Numbered from the stretch's first letter, positions 53,893 to 64,000 are shown. The stretch is DNA of 64,000 nucleotides from Ectothiorhodospira lacustris (GCF_022227845.1 NZ_JAJNQN010000001.1:124001-188000); one strand, 5' to 3'. Made by a program: numbers and translations. Notes: generated from the sequence alone by a model not told the origin.

Positions 53893-54459
53893 CTAGAAAT
53901 TAAAACGGATGCCGAAATGGATGTTGTCATCCAGCTTGTAGTTTTTCTTGCTGTCCAGATCCGTCGCGATCCGGCGATAGCCGATGAAGCCGGCGGCTCC
54001 CGGGGTCACTTCCAGTTCATAGCGGAGGGCGATATCCCACAGATCATCCGCGTCGCCGAAGCTGGTGACGGGCGGGGCGTAATAAGCCTCCAGAGCGAAA
54101 TACATGGGGGTGTTGGCCGGAATCGTATACCTCACCTCGCCCCCCAGACCCAAAGACTGGAATGTCTCATCCGGCTCATCAACAAATCCCAGATACAGCT
54201 TGCCGCCCACGCCGAAGGTCAGCGGCTGTTCTCCGGCGGGCACGCCCCGCACATTCATGCCGGTGGTCAGCATGTAATCACTGTCGTCATTGAAAAAGAG
54301 ACCGAAAAACAGATCGGCGCCGCCGAATCCAATGGCGCTGGAGTCGGTGATGAAGTTGAACTGAGCCGTTTCCTTGCTCAGGTAGATGTCCAGGGTATGG
54401 GCCGAGGCCACGGGGGCCATCCCCATCAGACAGGCCGCCGCCAGCAGTTTTACGCGCAT
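53893..54459 (-). CDS. YfaZ-like outer-membrane beta-barrel protein
   Basis: The 188-residue protein has a signal peptide (KLLAAACLMGMAPVASAHT) and then alternating amphipathic strands ending in a terminal Phe (HFGIRFNF), as in outer-membrane barrels. The pattern (AQFNFITDSSAIGFGGADLFFGLFFNDDSDYMLTTGM) is like the YfaZ family, whose role is unknown. It lies 2 bp upstream of mazG on the same strand. Confidence 0.75.
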   Translation of the reverse strand: MRVKLLAAACLMGMAPVASAHTLDIYLSKETAQFNFITDSSAIGFGGADLFFGLFFNDDSDYMLTTGMNVRGVPAGEQPLTFGVGGKLYLGFVDEPDETFQSLGLGGEVRYTIPANTPMYFALEAYYAPPVTSFGDADDLWDIALRYELEVTPGAAGFIGYRRIATDLDSKKNYKLDDNIHFGIRFNF

Positions 54460-54520
54460 AGAGATGTTCCAGTGAGTGTTTTAAAAAGTCAGGACGGATC
54501 TGAAAATCTTCACGTCGATA

Positions 54521-54928
54521 TCAGCCCTTGGGCTGTTCATCCCGGGTCTTGCTCAGCCCCGGGGGAGACATCAGTGTCTGGGTCTTGTGGTCGTAACGCC
54601 CCTTGAGTTCGTCCTTGATGGTACCCGACCACATGGGCACACCGATGAAATAACCGGCACGCCCGATCAGATGCGCCGCCACCGGCCCGGTGAGCACCAG
54701 GAACACGATGATGGCGGCGGCCTTGGCCGCCACCGTCACATCGCCGAAGAATTCCAATCCCACGGCGATCATCAAAAGTCCTCCGCCCAGGGCGCCGGCC
54801 TTGGTGGTGGCATGCAGCCGGATGGGCAGATCCGGCATGCGCAAAAGGCCCAGCGCCGCCACGAACATGAAGCCGACCCCGGCGAGCAGGAACAGGCTGA
54901 TCAGGATCTCCACCAGAAGCTCAGTCAT
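54521..54928 (-). CDS. mrpG: Mrp Na+/H+ antiporter subunit G
   Basis: The 135-residue MrpG has three membrane helices (ISLFLLAGVGFMFVAALGLL, AGALGGGLLMIAVGLEFF and AAAIIVFLVLTGPVAAHLIGRA) with the family segment RMPDLPIRLHATTKAGALG. The start at 54928 overlaps mrpF by 8 bp. The C-terminal tail is longer and more polar than usual. It is the last gene of the mrp operon. Confidence 0.92.
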   Translation of the reverse strand: MTELLVEILISLFLLAGVGFMFVAALGLLRMPDLPIRLHATTKAGALGGGLLMIAVGLEFFGDVTVAAKAAAIIVFLVLTGPVAAHLIGRAGYFIGVPMWSGTIKDELKGRYDHKTQTLMSPPGLSKTRDEQPKG

Positions 54929-55196
54929 CATCGCGGCTGCCTCCCTTGGCAATCAGGCGGGCAAAGCCCACCGCGGCCAGAAACGCGGTCAAGGCCAGCA
55001 CCATGGCCACGTCCAGGAAGGCCGTCACCCCGCTGGACAGGGTATAGACCGCGATGAAACCCACGGTCAGGGTCGCCAGCATCTCCAGGGCCACCACCCG
55101 ATCCGGCAGGCTGGGACCCAGCACCAAACGGAAAAAAATCAGTACCAGGGAAATCCCCAGCACCACGTAGGCAATGAAAATGGAGAACTCAAGCAT
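54921..55196 (-). CDS. mrpF: Mrp Na+/H+ antiporter subunit F
   Basis: The 91-residue MrpF has three membrane helices and the conserved GPSLPDRVVALEML between the first two. FLDVAMVLALTAFLAAVGFARLI forms the third. The shorter start (55196) gives the usual length; an ATG at 55232 is possible. It lies between mrpE (48-bp gap) and mrpG (8-bp overlap). Confidence 0.9.
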   Translation of the reverse strand: MLEFSIFIAYVVLGISLVLIFFRLVLGPSLPDRVVALEMLATLTVGFIAVYTLSSGVTAFLDVAMVLALTAFLAAVGFARLIAKGGSRDDD

Positions 55197-55244
55197 GGTT
55201 GCCCCCGCTGCAGATACTTGAACGCCTGTCACGCCCCGGGCGGC

Positions 55245-55721
55245 TCATCGCAGCACCTCCAGGGCCCGATATTCCATGTAGCGGATACTCTCGATGACCG
55301 CCTCTTCATTTTCCAGATACATCACATGGATATACAGCACCTTACGGTCACTGGACACGTCCAGGCTCAGGGTACCCGGGGTCAGGGAGATGAGATTGGC
55401 GACCACGGTGATCTCCGCATCCGTCTTTGCCTCCAGCGGAAACGCGATCACGCCCGGCTTCATGTAGTACGTCGGCGTGAGTACATCATAAGCCACCTTG
55501 AGATTGGAGAGGATCAATTCCTTGATGAAAAAGCCGATGAAGCGGATCGCCTTGGGGATCTTGCCGGTATAGGCGGCAAAACCGGGCTGATCCCGCAGGG
55601 CCGAGGCCAGGATCAGATAACCCAGCACCAGACCGATGAACAGGTTGGTACCCGTGAAGCTGCCGGTCAGGCCCATCCAGACCAGGGCCAGCAGGATATT
55701 CGAGGCCAACGGACCGATCAT
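55245..55721 (-). CDS. mrpE: Mrp Na+/H+ antiporter subunit E
   Basis: The 158-residue MrpE has two N-terminal membrane helices (LLALVWMGLTGSF and TNLFIGLVLGYLILASAL) and a soluble domain with PGVIAFPLEAKTDAEITVVANLISLTPGTLSLDVS, the family mark. Its start overlaps the mrpD stop by one base. It is needed for full complex assembly in characterised Mrp systems. Confidence 0.92.
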   Translation of the reverse strand: MIGPLASNILLALVWMGLTGSFTGTNLFIGLVLGYLILASALRDQPGFAAYTGKIPKAIRFIGFFIKELILSNLKVAYDVLTPTYYMKPGVIAFPLEAKTDAEITVVANLISLTPGTLSLDVSSDRKVLYIHVMYLENEEAVIESIRYMEYRALEVLR

Positions 55722-57217
55722 TATCGTTCCCCCAGGACTGCATCAATATACAGGCTCGGATTGAGCAGCTGATGGGCTGCCGCATCCGCGATCCGGTAGA
55801 CGGGCTCCGCCCCCAGACCGATGAATACCGTCAGCGCCGCCATCCCGCCGATGGTCAGGTAGAGCACGCCGGAACCGGCGCTGCCGTGGGCCGGGCGGTC
55901 GGCATATTCCTCAGGCTGGGCCTTCCAGAACACCTCGGCCCAGATCTTGATCATGGAGTACAGGGTCAGCAGCCCGACCAACAGGGCTACACCCACGATC
56001 CACCAGGCCTCGGCCTCCACACCGGCGCGGATGAGGATGAACTTGGCGAAGAATCCGGACAATGGCGGTATCCCGGCCAGAGACAATGCCGGTATCAGGA
56101 ACAGGATGGCCAGCATCGGATGGGAGCGATACATGCCGCCCAGCTCCTTGAGCTCGTAGGTCCCCTTGAGCCGGTACACCAGACCGCTGACCAGGAACAG
56201 ATTCGCCTTCACGATGATGTGGTGCATGATGTAGAACACCCCGCCGACGATGGCCAGGGGCGTGAACAGCGCCAGTCCCATGATCATGTAACCGATCTGG
56301 CTGATGATGTGGAACGACAGGATGCGCCGGAACTCATACTGGGCCGCCGCCCCCAGCACCCCGGTGAGCATGGTCGCGGCGGCCACCCACAGCAGGATCT
56401 CGTGGGTGTAATCCACGTCCTGGGTGAACATGAGGGTGAACACCCGGAACAGGGCATAGACCCCCACCTTGGTCAGCAGGGCCGCGAACAGGGCCGAGAC
56501 CGCCACCTGCGGCGTGTGATACGAGGCCGGCAGCCAGAAGAAGAAGGGGAAGGCACCGGCCTTGATGCCGAAGGACACCAGGAACAGCATGGCAATGACG
56601 GTGATGATGCCCGGATCTTCCGCGTAACTGAGTTTGTCGGCAATATCCGCCATGTTCAGGGTGCCCGTCAGGCCATAGAGCAGACCGATGGCGGACAGCA
56701 GCATGGCCGAGGAGACCAGGTTCAGGGTCACGTACTTGATGGCACCTTCCATCTGTGCCCGCTCTCCCCCCAGGATCAACAGAGCGAAGGAAGCCACCAG
56801 CATCACTTCGAACCACACGTAGAGGTTGAAGATATCGCCGGTGAGAAAGGCCCCGTTCACCCCCGCCAGCAGCAGATGCAGCAGCGGATAGTAGCCAAAG
56901 GCCTCATGGCGCCGGCTCATGGACGTCAGGGAGTAGACCGCCGTGGCAAAACCGCTGATGCCCGCCAGGACCACCATGATGGCGCCGAGCAGGTCCGACA
57001 CCAGCACGATGCCGAAGGGGGCCTGCCAGTTGCCCATGTGCATCACCAGGATGCCGTCCTGCCAGGTGGCGGCCAGCAACCACAGGGCGGACAGCAGCAT
57101 GAGCCCGGTCCCGGCCACGGTGGTCACGCGCTGGGCAAGACGCCAGCGCCAGAGGATCAGCGTCAGGGCGCCGAAGAACAGGGGAATGATGACCGGCAAC
57201 GCGACTTCTAACCTCAT
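55721..57217 (-). CDS. mrpD: Mrp Na+/H+ antiporter subunit D
   Basis: The 498-residue MrpD is a proton-translocating subunit related to NuoM/NuoN of complex I, with about 14 membrane helices. Visible family marks include [17 protein letters not shown] with the conserved helix-5 Glu, [42 protein letters not shown] with the essential lysines, and [18 protein letters not shown]. It overlaps mrpC by 4 bp and mrpE by one base. Confidence 0.95.
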   Translation of the reverse strand: MRLEVALPVIIPLFFGALTLILWRWRLAQRVTTVAGTGLMLLSALWLLAATWQDGILVMHMGNWQAPFGIVLVSDLLGAIMVVLAGISGFATAVYSLTSMSRRHEAFGYYPLLHLLLAGVNGAFLTGDIFNLYVWFEVMLVASFALLILGGERAQMEGAIKYVTLNLVSSAMLLSAIGLLYGLTGTLNMADIADKLSYAEDPGIITVIAMLFLVSFGIKAGAFPFFFWLPASYHTPQVAVSALFAALLTKVGVYALFRVFTLMFTQDVDYTHEILLWVAAATMLTGVLGAAAQYEFRRILSFHIISQIGYMIMGLALFTPLAIVGGVFYIMHHIIVKANLFLVSGLVYRLKGTYELKELGGMYRSHPMLAILFLIPALSLAGIPPLSGFFAKFILIRAGVEAEAWWIVGVALLVGLLTLYSMIKIWAEVFWKAQPEEYADRPAHGSAGSGVLYLTIGGMAALTVFIGLGAEPVYRIADAAAHQLLNPSLYIDAVLGER

Positions 57218-57561
57218 GTGTCGGTATCCTTCATCTGGTCCATGTCGTCAGCCTTCACCACCTCGTAGGCACGGTGGATCAGCACCACCGCAAAGGCCAG
57301 CACCCCGAAACCGATCACGATGGCGGTCAGGATCAGGGCCTGGGCCAGGGGATCGGCCACCGCACCCGCCGGCTGCATGGCCCCTTCAGGCACCAGGGGC
57401 GGCGCGCCGCGCAACAGGCCGGCCTGGGTGAACAGCAGCAGGTTGGCGGCGTTGGACAGCAGCACCAGTCCGATCACCAGCTTGACGATGGAGCGGCGCA
57501 GCATCATGTAGATGGCGGCAGCGAACAGGCCACCGACCGTGAACGCCATCAGGGTTTCCAT
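57214..57561 (-). CDS. mrpC: Mrp Na+/H+ antiporter subunit C
   Basis: The 115-residue MrpC is a NuoK-like protein with three membrane helices: [32 protein letters not shown] and [23 protein letters not shown]. The segment [17 protein letters not shown] is typical. The ATG at 57561 gives normal length and is preceded by GGAG. A 153-bp gap separates it from mrpB, unusual in this otherwise tight operon. Confidence 0.92.
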   Translation of the reverse strand: METLMAFTVGGLFAAAIYMMLRRSIVKLVIGLVLLSNAANLLLFTQAGLLRGAPPLVPEGAMQPAGAVADPLAQALILTAIVIGFGVLAFAVVLIHRAYEVVKADDMDQMKDTDT

Positions 57562-57714
57562 GGGCGATCTCCCGTGAAGCACCTGCCCGGCGCCGCACTC
57601 TTCAGTGCAGACCGCAGGCTCCGGCGTTCCAGACTCGTCTTGTGGGTCCGGCGTTTCGAGAACATGTGATTACCGCTTTGAATGCGTGAATGGTATGGAG
57701 CACCGGGACAGCGA

Positions 57715-58152
57715 TCAGTCTTCCGCCTCGGCCAGGGACAGCAGGATCAGCAGTACCGCGCCGATCACCACCAGATATACCCCGACATCGAACAGCAACG
57801 GGGTCCCCACCTTGAGTTCACCCAGCACCGGCAGGGTCAGTTCAAGCCACTGGGAGGTAAAAAAAGGCTGCCCCACGAAGACGGCCGGCACCCCGGAGAT
57901 CACCCCGAACAGCAGACCCCAGCCCAACAGATCCCTGGGTTCGAAGCGCAACACCCGCTTGGCGCTGCGGATATCCAGAGCGAACATGTACAGGGCAACG
58001 GCGGAGGCCGCCACCAACCCGGCAATGAAGCCGCCCCCCGGCTCGTTATGGCCGCGCAGCAGCAGGAACACGGAGAAGATCAGCAGCAGCGGCAGCAGAA
58101 AATGGGCCGCCGTGCGCAGGATCAGCGACTGCAGGGCGAATTGTGAGTTCAT
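57715..58152 (-). CDS. mrpB: Mrp Na+/H+ antiporter subunit B
   Basis: The 145-residue MrpB has four membrane helices and the conserved loop [39 protein letters not shown] forms the last helix. It is encoded as a separate protein from MrpA, the usual group 1 arrangement, and overlaps mrpA by 4 bp. Confidence 0.93.
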   Translation of the reverse strand: MNSQFALQSLILRTAAHFLLPLLLIFSVFLLLRGHNEPGGGFIAGLVAASAVALYMFALDIRSAKRVLRFEPRDLLGWGLLFGVISGVPAVFVGQPFFTSQWLELTLPVLGELKVGTPLLFDVGVYLVVIGAVLLILLSLAEAED

Positions 58153-60455
58153 TTCCGGTCCTCCGCGCGGAACTTGATCATGGCGTAGACACCTACCGCG
58201 GCCAGGGCCAGCACCACGATCTCACCCAGGGTATCCAGCGCCCGGAAATCCACCAGAATGACGTTGACGATATTGCGGCCATAGCCGGAGGGCTGGCTTT
58301 CCTGAATGAAATACTCGGAAATGCTGTCCGCATACCGGGTGGTGCTGGCGGCCAACTTGAGCACGGCCATCATGGCCCCTACGGCCAGGGCAATGACGGC
58401 ATCCCGGATCCTCAACACCATGGGTGTCAGACCCAGGAAACCCGGCAGGCGGAACAGGACCAGCACCAGCATGATGACGGTCAGCGTCTCCACCAGCACC
58501 TGGGTGATGCCCACGTCCGCGGCGCTGAACAGCACATAGATCAGGGCCACGCAGAAACCCACCGCGCCCAGGGAGACCACCGCGCCCAGGCGGGAGCGGG
58601 TGGTCACCGACACCAGGGCCGCCATCAGCAGCACCGCGACGATGAAGGCCTCGTGCACCAGGATGCCGGACAGGTCCAGATCAATGTGCACATGGGTACG
58701 GGTGAACAGGGTCACCATGACCAGGCCTACGGTAGAGATCAGGATGGTGAGCAGGTAGTAGCGCAGATAGCCGTTTTGCAGCACCCGGGTCTGCCACTCG
58801 GACAGCCACACCATGCCGGCCATGGCCTTCTCGTAGGCGGCCTCGGGGCCGTAGCGATCGACCACCGCCATGAACCCGGTGAACCGGCGGAACCGTTCCC
58901 AGTTGAGATAGAGCAGCAGGCCCAGCGCCAGACTCACCCCGCTCAGCAACAAGGGCAGGTTGAAACCGTGCCAAAGCGACAGGTAGGGCGATACCGGCGC
59001 ACCATACACCGCCGCCGCCGCCCAGGCGATCAGGCCCTGGTCCACCAGCCCGGCGCCCAGTCCGAACAGCAGCCCCAGGGAGGCCAGAATCACGGGACCC
59101 GCCAGCAGGGCCGGCGGCGCCTCGTGGGCCGGTGTCTTGGGCGTGTCGACCCGGGGACCATACCAGGGCCGGATGCCGACGATGGCCGCCACCGCCACCA
59201 CCATGACGGCGGAGACCACAGCAAAGACACTGAGCAGTCCCGCCAGAGCCGGTGCCTCCAGCACCGCCTCGAACAGCAACTCCTTGGCCACGAAACCAAA
59301 CATGGGCAATACCCCCGCCAGGGACAGGGCCGCCAGACCGGCAAAGACCGTGGTCACCGGCAGCGCACGGCGCAACCCCCCGGTCTGCAGGAAATCCTTG
59401 CAGCCCGCCTCATGGTCCAGGATACCCGCCACCAAGAACAGCGCACCCTTGTAGAGGGAGTGGGCCAGCAGGAAGGCCATCGCCGCCAGCATGGCGGTCT
59501 CGGTACCCACACCGATGAGCATGGTGAGGGTGCCCAGGGCCATGACCGTGGAATAGGCCAGCACCTGCTTGACGCCGGTGGAACGCACCGACAGGAACAC
59601 CCCGACGAACATGGTCACGGCCCCGAACAGGCCCAGCAACAGCATCCAGTCCTCGGTGCTCCCCAGGGACGGGTTCAGACGGGCCATCAGATACACCCCG
59701 GCCTTGACCATGGTGGCAGAGTGCAGGTAGGCGGAGACGGGGGTCGGCGCCGCCATGGCGTTGGGCAGCCAGAAATGGAAGGGATACTGGGCCGACTTGG
59801 TGAAGCACCCCAGCAGCACCAGCAGCAGGATGGCCAGGTACCAGTCGTGCTCGCGGAAGATGTCGCCGGAGGTGAGCAGCTCGTGCAGTTCATAGCTGCC
59901 CCCCACCAAGGCCATCATGATCAGGCCGGTGAGCAGGGCCAGCCCGCCGGCCACGGTGACGAACAGGCCCTGCAGAGCCGACTTGCGGGCCTTGGCGTCC
60001 TCATGGTTGTAGCCGATGAGCAGATAGGACGTGATGCTGGTGAGCTCCCAGAACACGAACAGGGAGATCAGGTTACTGGACAGCACCAGTCCCAGCATGG
60101 AGGCCATGAAGGCAAGGATCAGGACGTAGAAGCGCCCCAGGTCCCGATGGCCCTCCAGATAGCGGCCCGCGTAGGCCACCACGAAGAAACCGATCCCCGA
60201 GATCAGCAGGGCAAAGAGCAGGCTGAGGCCGTCGACGAGGAAGGTGAGCTGGATGCCGAGACTGGGAATCCAGTCGTATTCCAGAATGATCCGCCCGCCG
60301 TCGGTCTCGCCCAGGGCGGGCAGGAAAGAGGCAAAGTAGATGAATAGCACCGCCGGCAGAGCGGCCAGCGCCCAGCCACTGTGGCGACCCAGGCCCCGAT
60401 GCACCCAGGGCGCAACCGCGGCAATCAGAAATCCGGACAGGACGGCAAGCAACAT
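58149..60455 (-). CDS. mrpA: Mrp Na+/H+ antiporter subunit A
   Basis: The 768-residue MrpA is the largest subunit, with an NuoL-like part and a C-terminal MrpA-specific and MbhD-like part. NuoL-like marks include [21 protein letters not shown] (conserved Glu), [41 protein letters not shown] and [18 protein letters not shown]. The C-terminal [26 protein letters not shown] matches the MrpA tail. The start [13 protein letters not shown] at 60455 is chosen because the longer frame adds a non-membrane segment. The seven-gene operon A-G supports Na+ export and pH homeostasis, common in halo- or alkaliphiles. Confidence 0.94.
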   Translation of the reverse strand: MLLAVLSGFLIAAVAPWVHRGLGRHSGWALAALPAVLFIYFASFLPALGETDGGRIILEYDWIPSLGIQLTFLVDGLSLLFALLISGIGFFVVAYAGRYLEGHRDLGRFYVLILAFMASMLGLVLSSNLISLFVFWELTSITSYLLIGYNHEDAKARKSALQGLFVTVAGGLALLTGLIMMALVGGSYELHELLTSGDIFREHDWYLAILLLVLLGCFTKSAQYPFHFWLPNAMAAPTPVSAYLHSATMVKAGVYLMARLNPSLGSTEDWMLLLGLFGAVTMFVGVFLSVRSTGVKQVLAYSTVMALGTLTMLIGVGTETAMLAAMAFLLAHSLYKGALFLVAGILDHEAGCKDFLQTGGLRRALPVTTVFAGLAALSLAGVLPMFGFVAKELLFEAVLEAPALAGLLSVFAVVSAVMVVAVAAIVGIRPWYGPRVDTPKTPAHEAPPALLAGPVILASLGLLFGLGAGLVDQGLIAWAAAAVYGAPVSPYLSLWHGFNLPLLLSGVSLALGLLLYLNWERFRRFTGFMAVVDRYGPEAAYEKAMAGMVWLSEWQTRVLQNGYLRYYLLTILISTVGLVMVTLFTRTHVHIDLDLSGILVHEAFIVAVLLMAALVSVTTRSRLGAVVSLGAVGFCVALIYVLFSAADVGITQVLVETLTVIMLVLVLFRLPGFLGLTPMVLRIRDAVIALAVGAMMAVLKLAASTTRYADSISEYFIQESQPSGYGRNIVNVILVDFRALDTLGEIVVLALAAVGVYAMIKFRAEDRK

Positions 60456-60729
60456 GGGTTGTTTGATGGGCGATTCAGCAAGGCCCGGCGCCGTCTTCGG
60501 CCCCGATATCCCCTGCCCCGCGTCAAGGATCGACCGCGGATGCCTCCCTCCTCCAAGTTGAACGTGGATGGATAGAACACCGCCCCCAAAATCGGGCAGG
60601 CGAAAGTCTTGCGGCACACGCGTCCGTGCATCCGCTCTCAGGCACGTTTTATGCTAACCAAATTTGCTTTTTATTTGCAAACCCCAGCCTGCCCCCCATT
60701 GTGGCAAGCCGGGGGAGGCACATCCGGGC
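60456..60729. other. Intergenic region upstream of mrpA
   Basis: This 274-bp stretch between mrpA and the SH3-domain gene probably holds the mrp promoter. It includes an A/T-rich block near 60650-60685. I could not pick a convincing -35/-10 pair. Confidence 0.4.
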
Positions 60730-61449
60730 TCAGTCGATCCAGCCACTCTGCCGGCGCCGCCAGCGAATGCGGGTCAGGATGATCCCCAACAGCAGGCTAC
60801 CGACGGACACACCGGCCCCCACCAGGAACCAGTCCCGGCGCACATTCTCCTGCAAGGCCCGGTTCTGATCCTGGAGCGCGCCAACCCTGGACTGTTCCTG
60901 AGACAGCGCTTGCGCCAGGGCCTCGTTGCGGCGGGCGGTCTCCAGAGGTTCGGCCGCCACCTCGCGCAGGGTTTCCAGTTCCCGCTCCAACTCGGCCACC
61001 CGTCCGGCCAGACCATCGGCCCGCTGGGTTTCGCTATCCCGCTCAGCCGTCAGACTACGAATCCGGTCTCCCTGTTCCCCACGATTTTCGTCCAGCTGTT
61101 GTATGCGACGCTCGGCCTGGACCAAACGTTCCCTGGCATGGGGGCGATTCATGAGGAAACGGCTCTCGATCCAGCCCTCGGTCCCGTTGGCCGTACGGAC
61201 CAGGGTATAGCCGTCGTCATCCACCTGCAGTACGGTCACCTCGGTGCCACTGGTGAGAAACTGCAAAATTCGATGCTGCAGCGTCTTGCCGGTGCGGATA
61301 TGGGCACTGAGCTCGTCGGAGATATAGGCCGTGCCCTGGGCCTGGACCAGACCGGGCCAGGCGGTGGCCAGCAGCAGGATGACCAGGATCAGGGACGGCA
61401 GGGGTACCAGGGGGCGTTTCACGAAAGATGTCCTTTGCTTGTCGGTCAT
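60730..61449 (-). CDS. SH3-domain, coiled-coil protein of the TIGR04211/YgiM type
   Basis: The 239-residue protein has a signal peptide (PSLILVILLLATAWPGLVQAQ), a bacterial SH3 domain (YISDELSAHIRTGKTLQHRILQFL through GWIESRFLMNRPHARERL), a long coiled coil (about 105-195, rich in Glu/Arg/Gln), and one C-terminal membrane helix followed by a basic tail (TRIRWRRRQS). This domain order is that of the TIGR04211/YgiM family. It is probably an envelope protein anchored in the inner membrane; the function is unknown. Confidence 0.85.
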   Translation of the reverse strand: MTDKQRTSFVKRPLVPLPSLILVILLLATAWPGLVQAQGTAYISDELSAHIRTGKTLQHRILQFLTSGTEVTVLQVDDDGYTLVRTANGTEGWIESRFLMNRPHARERLVQAERRIQQLDENRGEQGDRIRSLTAERDSETQRADGLAGRVAELERELETLREVAAEPLETARRNEALAQALSQEQSRVGALQDQNRALQENVRRDWFLVGAGVSVGSLLLGIILTRIRWRRRQSGWID

Positions 61450-61660
61450 GGATCAGGCGCGCCTATTCTAAGCGGACCCCCGGCAAAACCGGGGACGGCA
61501 GGGCTGCTACTTGTGCCGAAGATCACAAAAACACGGCCGATCCGCCCCCCGCACAGGGTGACGGAAGAAGGCCACTCCCCTACTCTATCAGCCTTGCAGG
61601 CCTGCAGACTGAGCGCCTGTCCCGGGATTACGTCACAGCCAACCACCGGAAGCAAATCCC

Positions 61661-62092
61661 ATGTCAGAGAAAGACCCGGCACACCTGAGTCCACAGGAAG
61701 CCCATGAGCTGCTCAAGAAAAACCCCAGAGCCCTGCTGATCGACATACGCTCCAGCATGGAGTTCCTGTTTGTCGGGCACCCGGTCGGGGCCGTGCACAT
61801 CCCCTGGATGGATGAACCGGACTGGACCCTGAACCCAAGGTTCGTGCCCGAGGTGCGCAAGTTGCTGCTGGGCAGTGTCGGCACCGAGTCAACCCGCGAA
61901 ACCTGCGCGCCGATCATCCTCATCTGCCGCAGCGGCAAGCGCTCCCTGGACGCAGGGCGGCTACTGACCAGGGAAGGTATCCCCAACGTGTACCACATCG
62001 GCGAAGGCTTTGAAGGGGAACTGGATGACCGGCACCACCGCTCCAGCCTGGGCGGCTGGCGTTTCCATGGGCTGCCCTGGGAGCAGTGCTGA
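61661..62092 (+). CDS. Rhodanese-like sulfurtransferase domain protein
   Basis: The 143-residue single-domain rhodanese begins HLSPQEAHELLKKNPRALLIDIRSSMEF. It carries the active-site loop ICRSGKRSLDAG, in which the catalytic Cys is followed by RSGKRS, and ends GFEGELDD. The intact loop suggests it can carry a persulfide. It is a free-standing gene divergent from the SH3-domain gene and convergent with the next membrane protein gene. Confidence 0.88.
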   Translation: MSEKDPAHLSPQEAHELLKKNPRALLIDIRSSMEFLFVGHPVGAVHIPWMDEPDWTLNPRFVPEVRKLLLGSVGTESTRETCAPIILICRSGKRSLDAGRLLTREGIPNVYHIGEGFEGELDDRHHRSSLGGWRFHGLPWEQC

Positions 62093-62124
62093 CCCGCTCT
62101 CGTTCCGTGCGGGGGTCCGGGACA

Positions 62125-63540
62125 TCACGCTTTCGTGGATGCCCTGGACCGCTGCCATCGCCGCACGCGATGCTCCAGCCGCAGGGGCAGGAACAGGATC
62201 AGATCGTAAAGCCGAGGCAGGAACCGGGACAGCAGCCGCATCATGCGGGCGAGATGAAAGCTCAGGAATGCCAGTAACTGCAGCACCACCACAGCCCACC
62301 AGCCCACCAGCACCCCCATGGCCTGCATGAACAGCTGCAGCGGCAGTGCGGTCAGCGCCAGCAGCAGGGTCATCAGCCCGCCCAGGGATAGCAGTGTCAG
62401 CAGTGAAAGCCATTCCAGCGACACCGGCACCAGGTCCGGTTCTCCCTCCAGAAGCCGACCCAGCGCGTCCTCATGCACGATGAACAGCTCGCGGGATGCA
62501 GCCAGCGATCCGGACAGCCAGACCAGCAGCCCCAGCAGCAGGATCCCGCCCCACATCAGACGTCTTCTCCCCGCTGCGTCCCAACTGGCCACCATGGGTA
62601 GCAGGGAGGTCACCCCCCTGGACTCCAGAATCATGGCGCCGACCACCACCGGCATCAGCAGGAACAACAGGGTTGCCAGCGCCGACAGGCCGAACCCGTC
62701 GCCCTCCGGGGGATACCAGCCCAATATCTCCGTGACGGGCATGAGCAGCAGGTTGAAATTCATAAACCCCGTCAGCAGGAGCAGTCCAAGCAACAAGAGG
62801 CTCACCGCCAATTGACCCACCGATGCCAGGGTGAGGGCGGGCGGGGGCATGCTCCGGTCCTTGAGACGCTGATACTGGGACAGCGTCACGTCCAGGTGTC
62901 GCGCCTGGTCCCGCACCGCAACCACGCCTTTTTCCAGGTCGGACAGCCGGTCACCCAGGGCTCGCCACTCCGGTAACAGGCCGCGCAATATCTTCAGGCG
63001 CTCCCGGTTGCCGTGGCGATATTCATCCAGGGTATCCCGACCCGCGCGGGCCAGGGTATCGTGGATCTCCTGCAGCACGGTGTTCACACGAGGGTCGGTT
63101 TTCGCGGGGGCCTCGCCCAGGGCCTGGGCGGTCCGTATCCAGACGGGCTCTTCGGGAACCTGATCCCGGGTCTGCCGGTAATCCTCCTCCAGCCTTTCGA
63201 TCTGCTCGGCAATACGCCGCTGCAGGATGGCATATCCGCCCAGATCCCGGTTCAAACGGTGATGGATACCCCGGCACTCCCGGTCCACCCTCAGGTGCAG
63301 GCGTTGCAGCGCCACACCGCGCAGATACGACTGATGACGATGACGCACCTTGCGGCCCGCAAACCTCAGCCCATGGGCGGCGGCACGAAACTGCCATTCC
63401 AACAGGCGAAAGGCCTGTCTCAGCGCAGGGCGCAGCCAGGGGCGGCTCAAGTAAAGGAGCAGGATCCCGATAATCATCCAGATCAGGATGGACACACCCA
63501 GGTTATCCGCCCACAGGCCCCAGAGATCTTCACTGCTCAT
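62125..63540 (-). CDS. Unknown coiled-coil membrane protein
   Basis: The 471-residue protein starts with a membrane helix (ILIWMIIGILLLYLS), then has a long arginine-rich, helical cytoplasmic region (about 35-225). About five membrane helices follow, including LAVSLLLLGLLLLTGFMNF, LATLLFLLMPVVVGAMIL, GGILLLGLLVWLSG, LTLLSLGGLMTLLLALTAL and GVLVGWWAVVVLQLLAFLSF. A basic C-terminal tail ends it. I do not recognise the family. Its topology would suit a mechanosensitive or scaffold membrane protein, but there is no direct support. Confidence 0.65.
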   Translation of the reverse strand: MSSEDLWGLWADNLGVSILIWMIIGILLLYLSRPWLRPALRQAFRLLEWQFRAAAHGLRFAGRKVRHRHQSYLRGVALQRLHLRVDRECRGIHHRLNRDLGGYAILQRRIAEQIERLEEDYRQTRDQVPEEPVWIRTAQALGEAPAKTDPRVNTVLQEIHDTLARAGRDTLDEYRHGNRERLKILRGLLPEWRALGDRLSDLEKGVVAVRDQARHLDVTLSQYQRLKDRSMPPPALTLASVGQLAVSLLLLGLLLLTGFMNFNLLLMPVTEILGWYPPEGDGFGLSALATLLFLLMPVVVGAMILESRGVTSLLPMVASWDAAGRRRLMWGGILLLGLLVWLSGSLAASRELFIVHEDALGRLLEGEPDLVPVSLEWLSLLTLLSLGGLMTLLLALTALPLQLFMQAMGVLVGWWAVVVLQLLAFLSFHLARMMRLLSRFLPRLYDLILFLPLRLEHRVRRWQRSRASTKA

Positions 63541-63786
63541 TCATCAACTCCCGGTTTTCGGTACACGTGGTCGGCGGGCGGCTTAAAGTTTTCCGGCGGA
63601 CGGCCGACAAATCTATTGAGGCCATCCTGTTCCAGGCTACCCCGTTCTACAGTACCTGGACTGATGGGCTCAAATTCCATGACAAGAAAAGGTCTGATCC
63701 GGGCTTGAAATGGGGCCCAGCGGCTGCACTACCGCACGAATATGCCGAAAGACAATCGGATCATGCAATCCAATAGAGACTGACCC

Positions 63787-64000
63787 ATGGACCGAAGCCA
63801 ACTGGAACTGAAAATAGGCGCCCAGCTCAGCCCCTACCGGGAGATGCCGGATATGACGGCCGGGGCTGCCGTGCTGGGCTTTCTCCCCGCGTTCATGGAC
63901 ATACAAACGCACGAGACGCACCTGTCCATCAACGATGATGGTTCGCTGGCGGTCATCCACCTGCTGGATGGACTACCGGATCACTGGGTGATCGAACGGG
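63787..64000 (+). CDS. Unknown protein, truncated by the window end
   Basis: An open frame begins at ATG 63787 (MDRSQLELKIGAQLSPYREM) and runs without a stop to the window edge, 71 complete codons. The visible part contains THLSINDDGSLAVIHLLDG, which looks like two beta strands. No function can be assigned from this fragment. The 246-bp gap before it (63541-63786) shows nothing else. Confidence 0.6.
   Translation, partial: MDRSQLELKIGAQLSPYREMPDMTAGAAVLGFLPAFMDIQTHETHLSINDDGSLAVIHLLDGLPDHWVIER

Overview
This window looks like a chromosomal segment of a high-G+C gammaproteobacterium. A relative of the Ectothiorhodospiraceae/Chromatiales is my best guess. The clues are a Tat-exported high-potential iron-sulfur protein, a seven-gene Mrp cation/proton antiporter operon, siaABCD, ferredoxin-linked arylpyruvate metabolism, many GGDEF/EAL proteins and dispersed REP-like inverted repeats. 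The taxonomic guess is inference only. There are no rRNA or tRNA genes and no transposase that I can recognise.

Left end (1-8.1 kb, + strand). An orphan sigma-54 activator and a small unknown protein precede a five-gene operon. The operon encodes an alpha-dioxygenase-type heme fatty-acid oxygenase, a short protein with faint P450-like features, an Old Yellow Enzyme-family reductase, a membrane-anchored diheme cytochrome c and a small membrane protein. A -24/-12 promoter match sits upstream of the oxygenase. Together they suggest inducible, oxylipin-like lipid oxidation.

Centre (8.1-26.2 kb). A diguanylate cyclase is followed by a very large CRISPR array, which I count as 107 identical 28-bp repeats and 106 spacers. 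Next come an A/T-rich leader and a complete cas operon on the minus strand: cas6, cas10d, csc2 (cas7), csc1 (cas5), HD-less cas3, cas4, cas1, cas2. A WYL-domain regulator is divergently transcribed from the operon. The set is type I-D-like: HD nuclease motifs lie in Cas10d, Cas3 is helicase-only, and Csc1 and Csc2 homologues are present. The repeat length and gene order differ from the familiar cyanobacterial I-D loci. A TAAGGAG sequence and an in-frame ATG inside cas10d would give a 150-residue Cas11d small subunit.

26.4-35.2 kb (- strand). A c-di-GMP signalling operon holds a NIT-domain GGDEF-EAL protein, SiaA, SiaB, SiaC, SiaD and a PAS-GGDEF-EAL protein. It controls biofilm or aggregation in relatives.

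35.2-64 kb. Mostly conserved chromosomal genes: an RlmK-like methyltransferase, a HerA-like ATPase, a lipocalin, HiPIP, an iorA-iorB-paaK-ACT operon, a DUF3422 protein, an acyl-CoA ligase, a chemoreceptor with a c-type heme motif behind a sigma-28-like promoter, a DUF1538/PII-like/CBS set, nadC, mazG, a YfaZ-like protein, mrpA-G, an SH3-domain protein, a rhodanese, a coiled-coil membrane protein and a gene cut by the window end. Several intergenic gaps carry REP-like hairpins and short tandem repeats.
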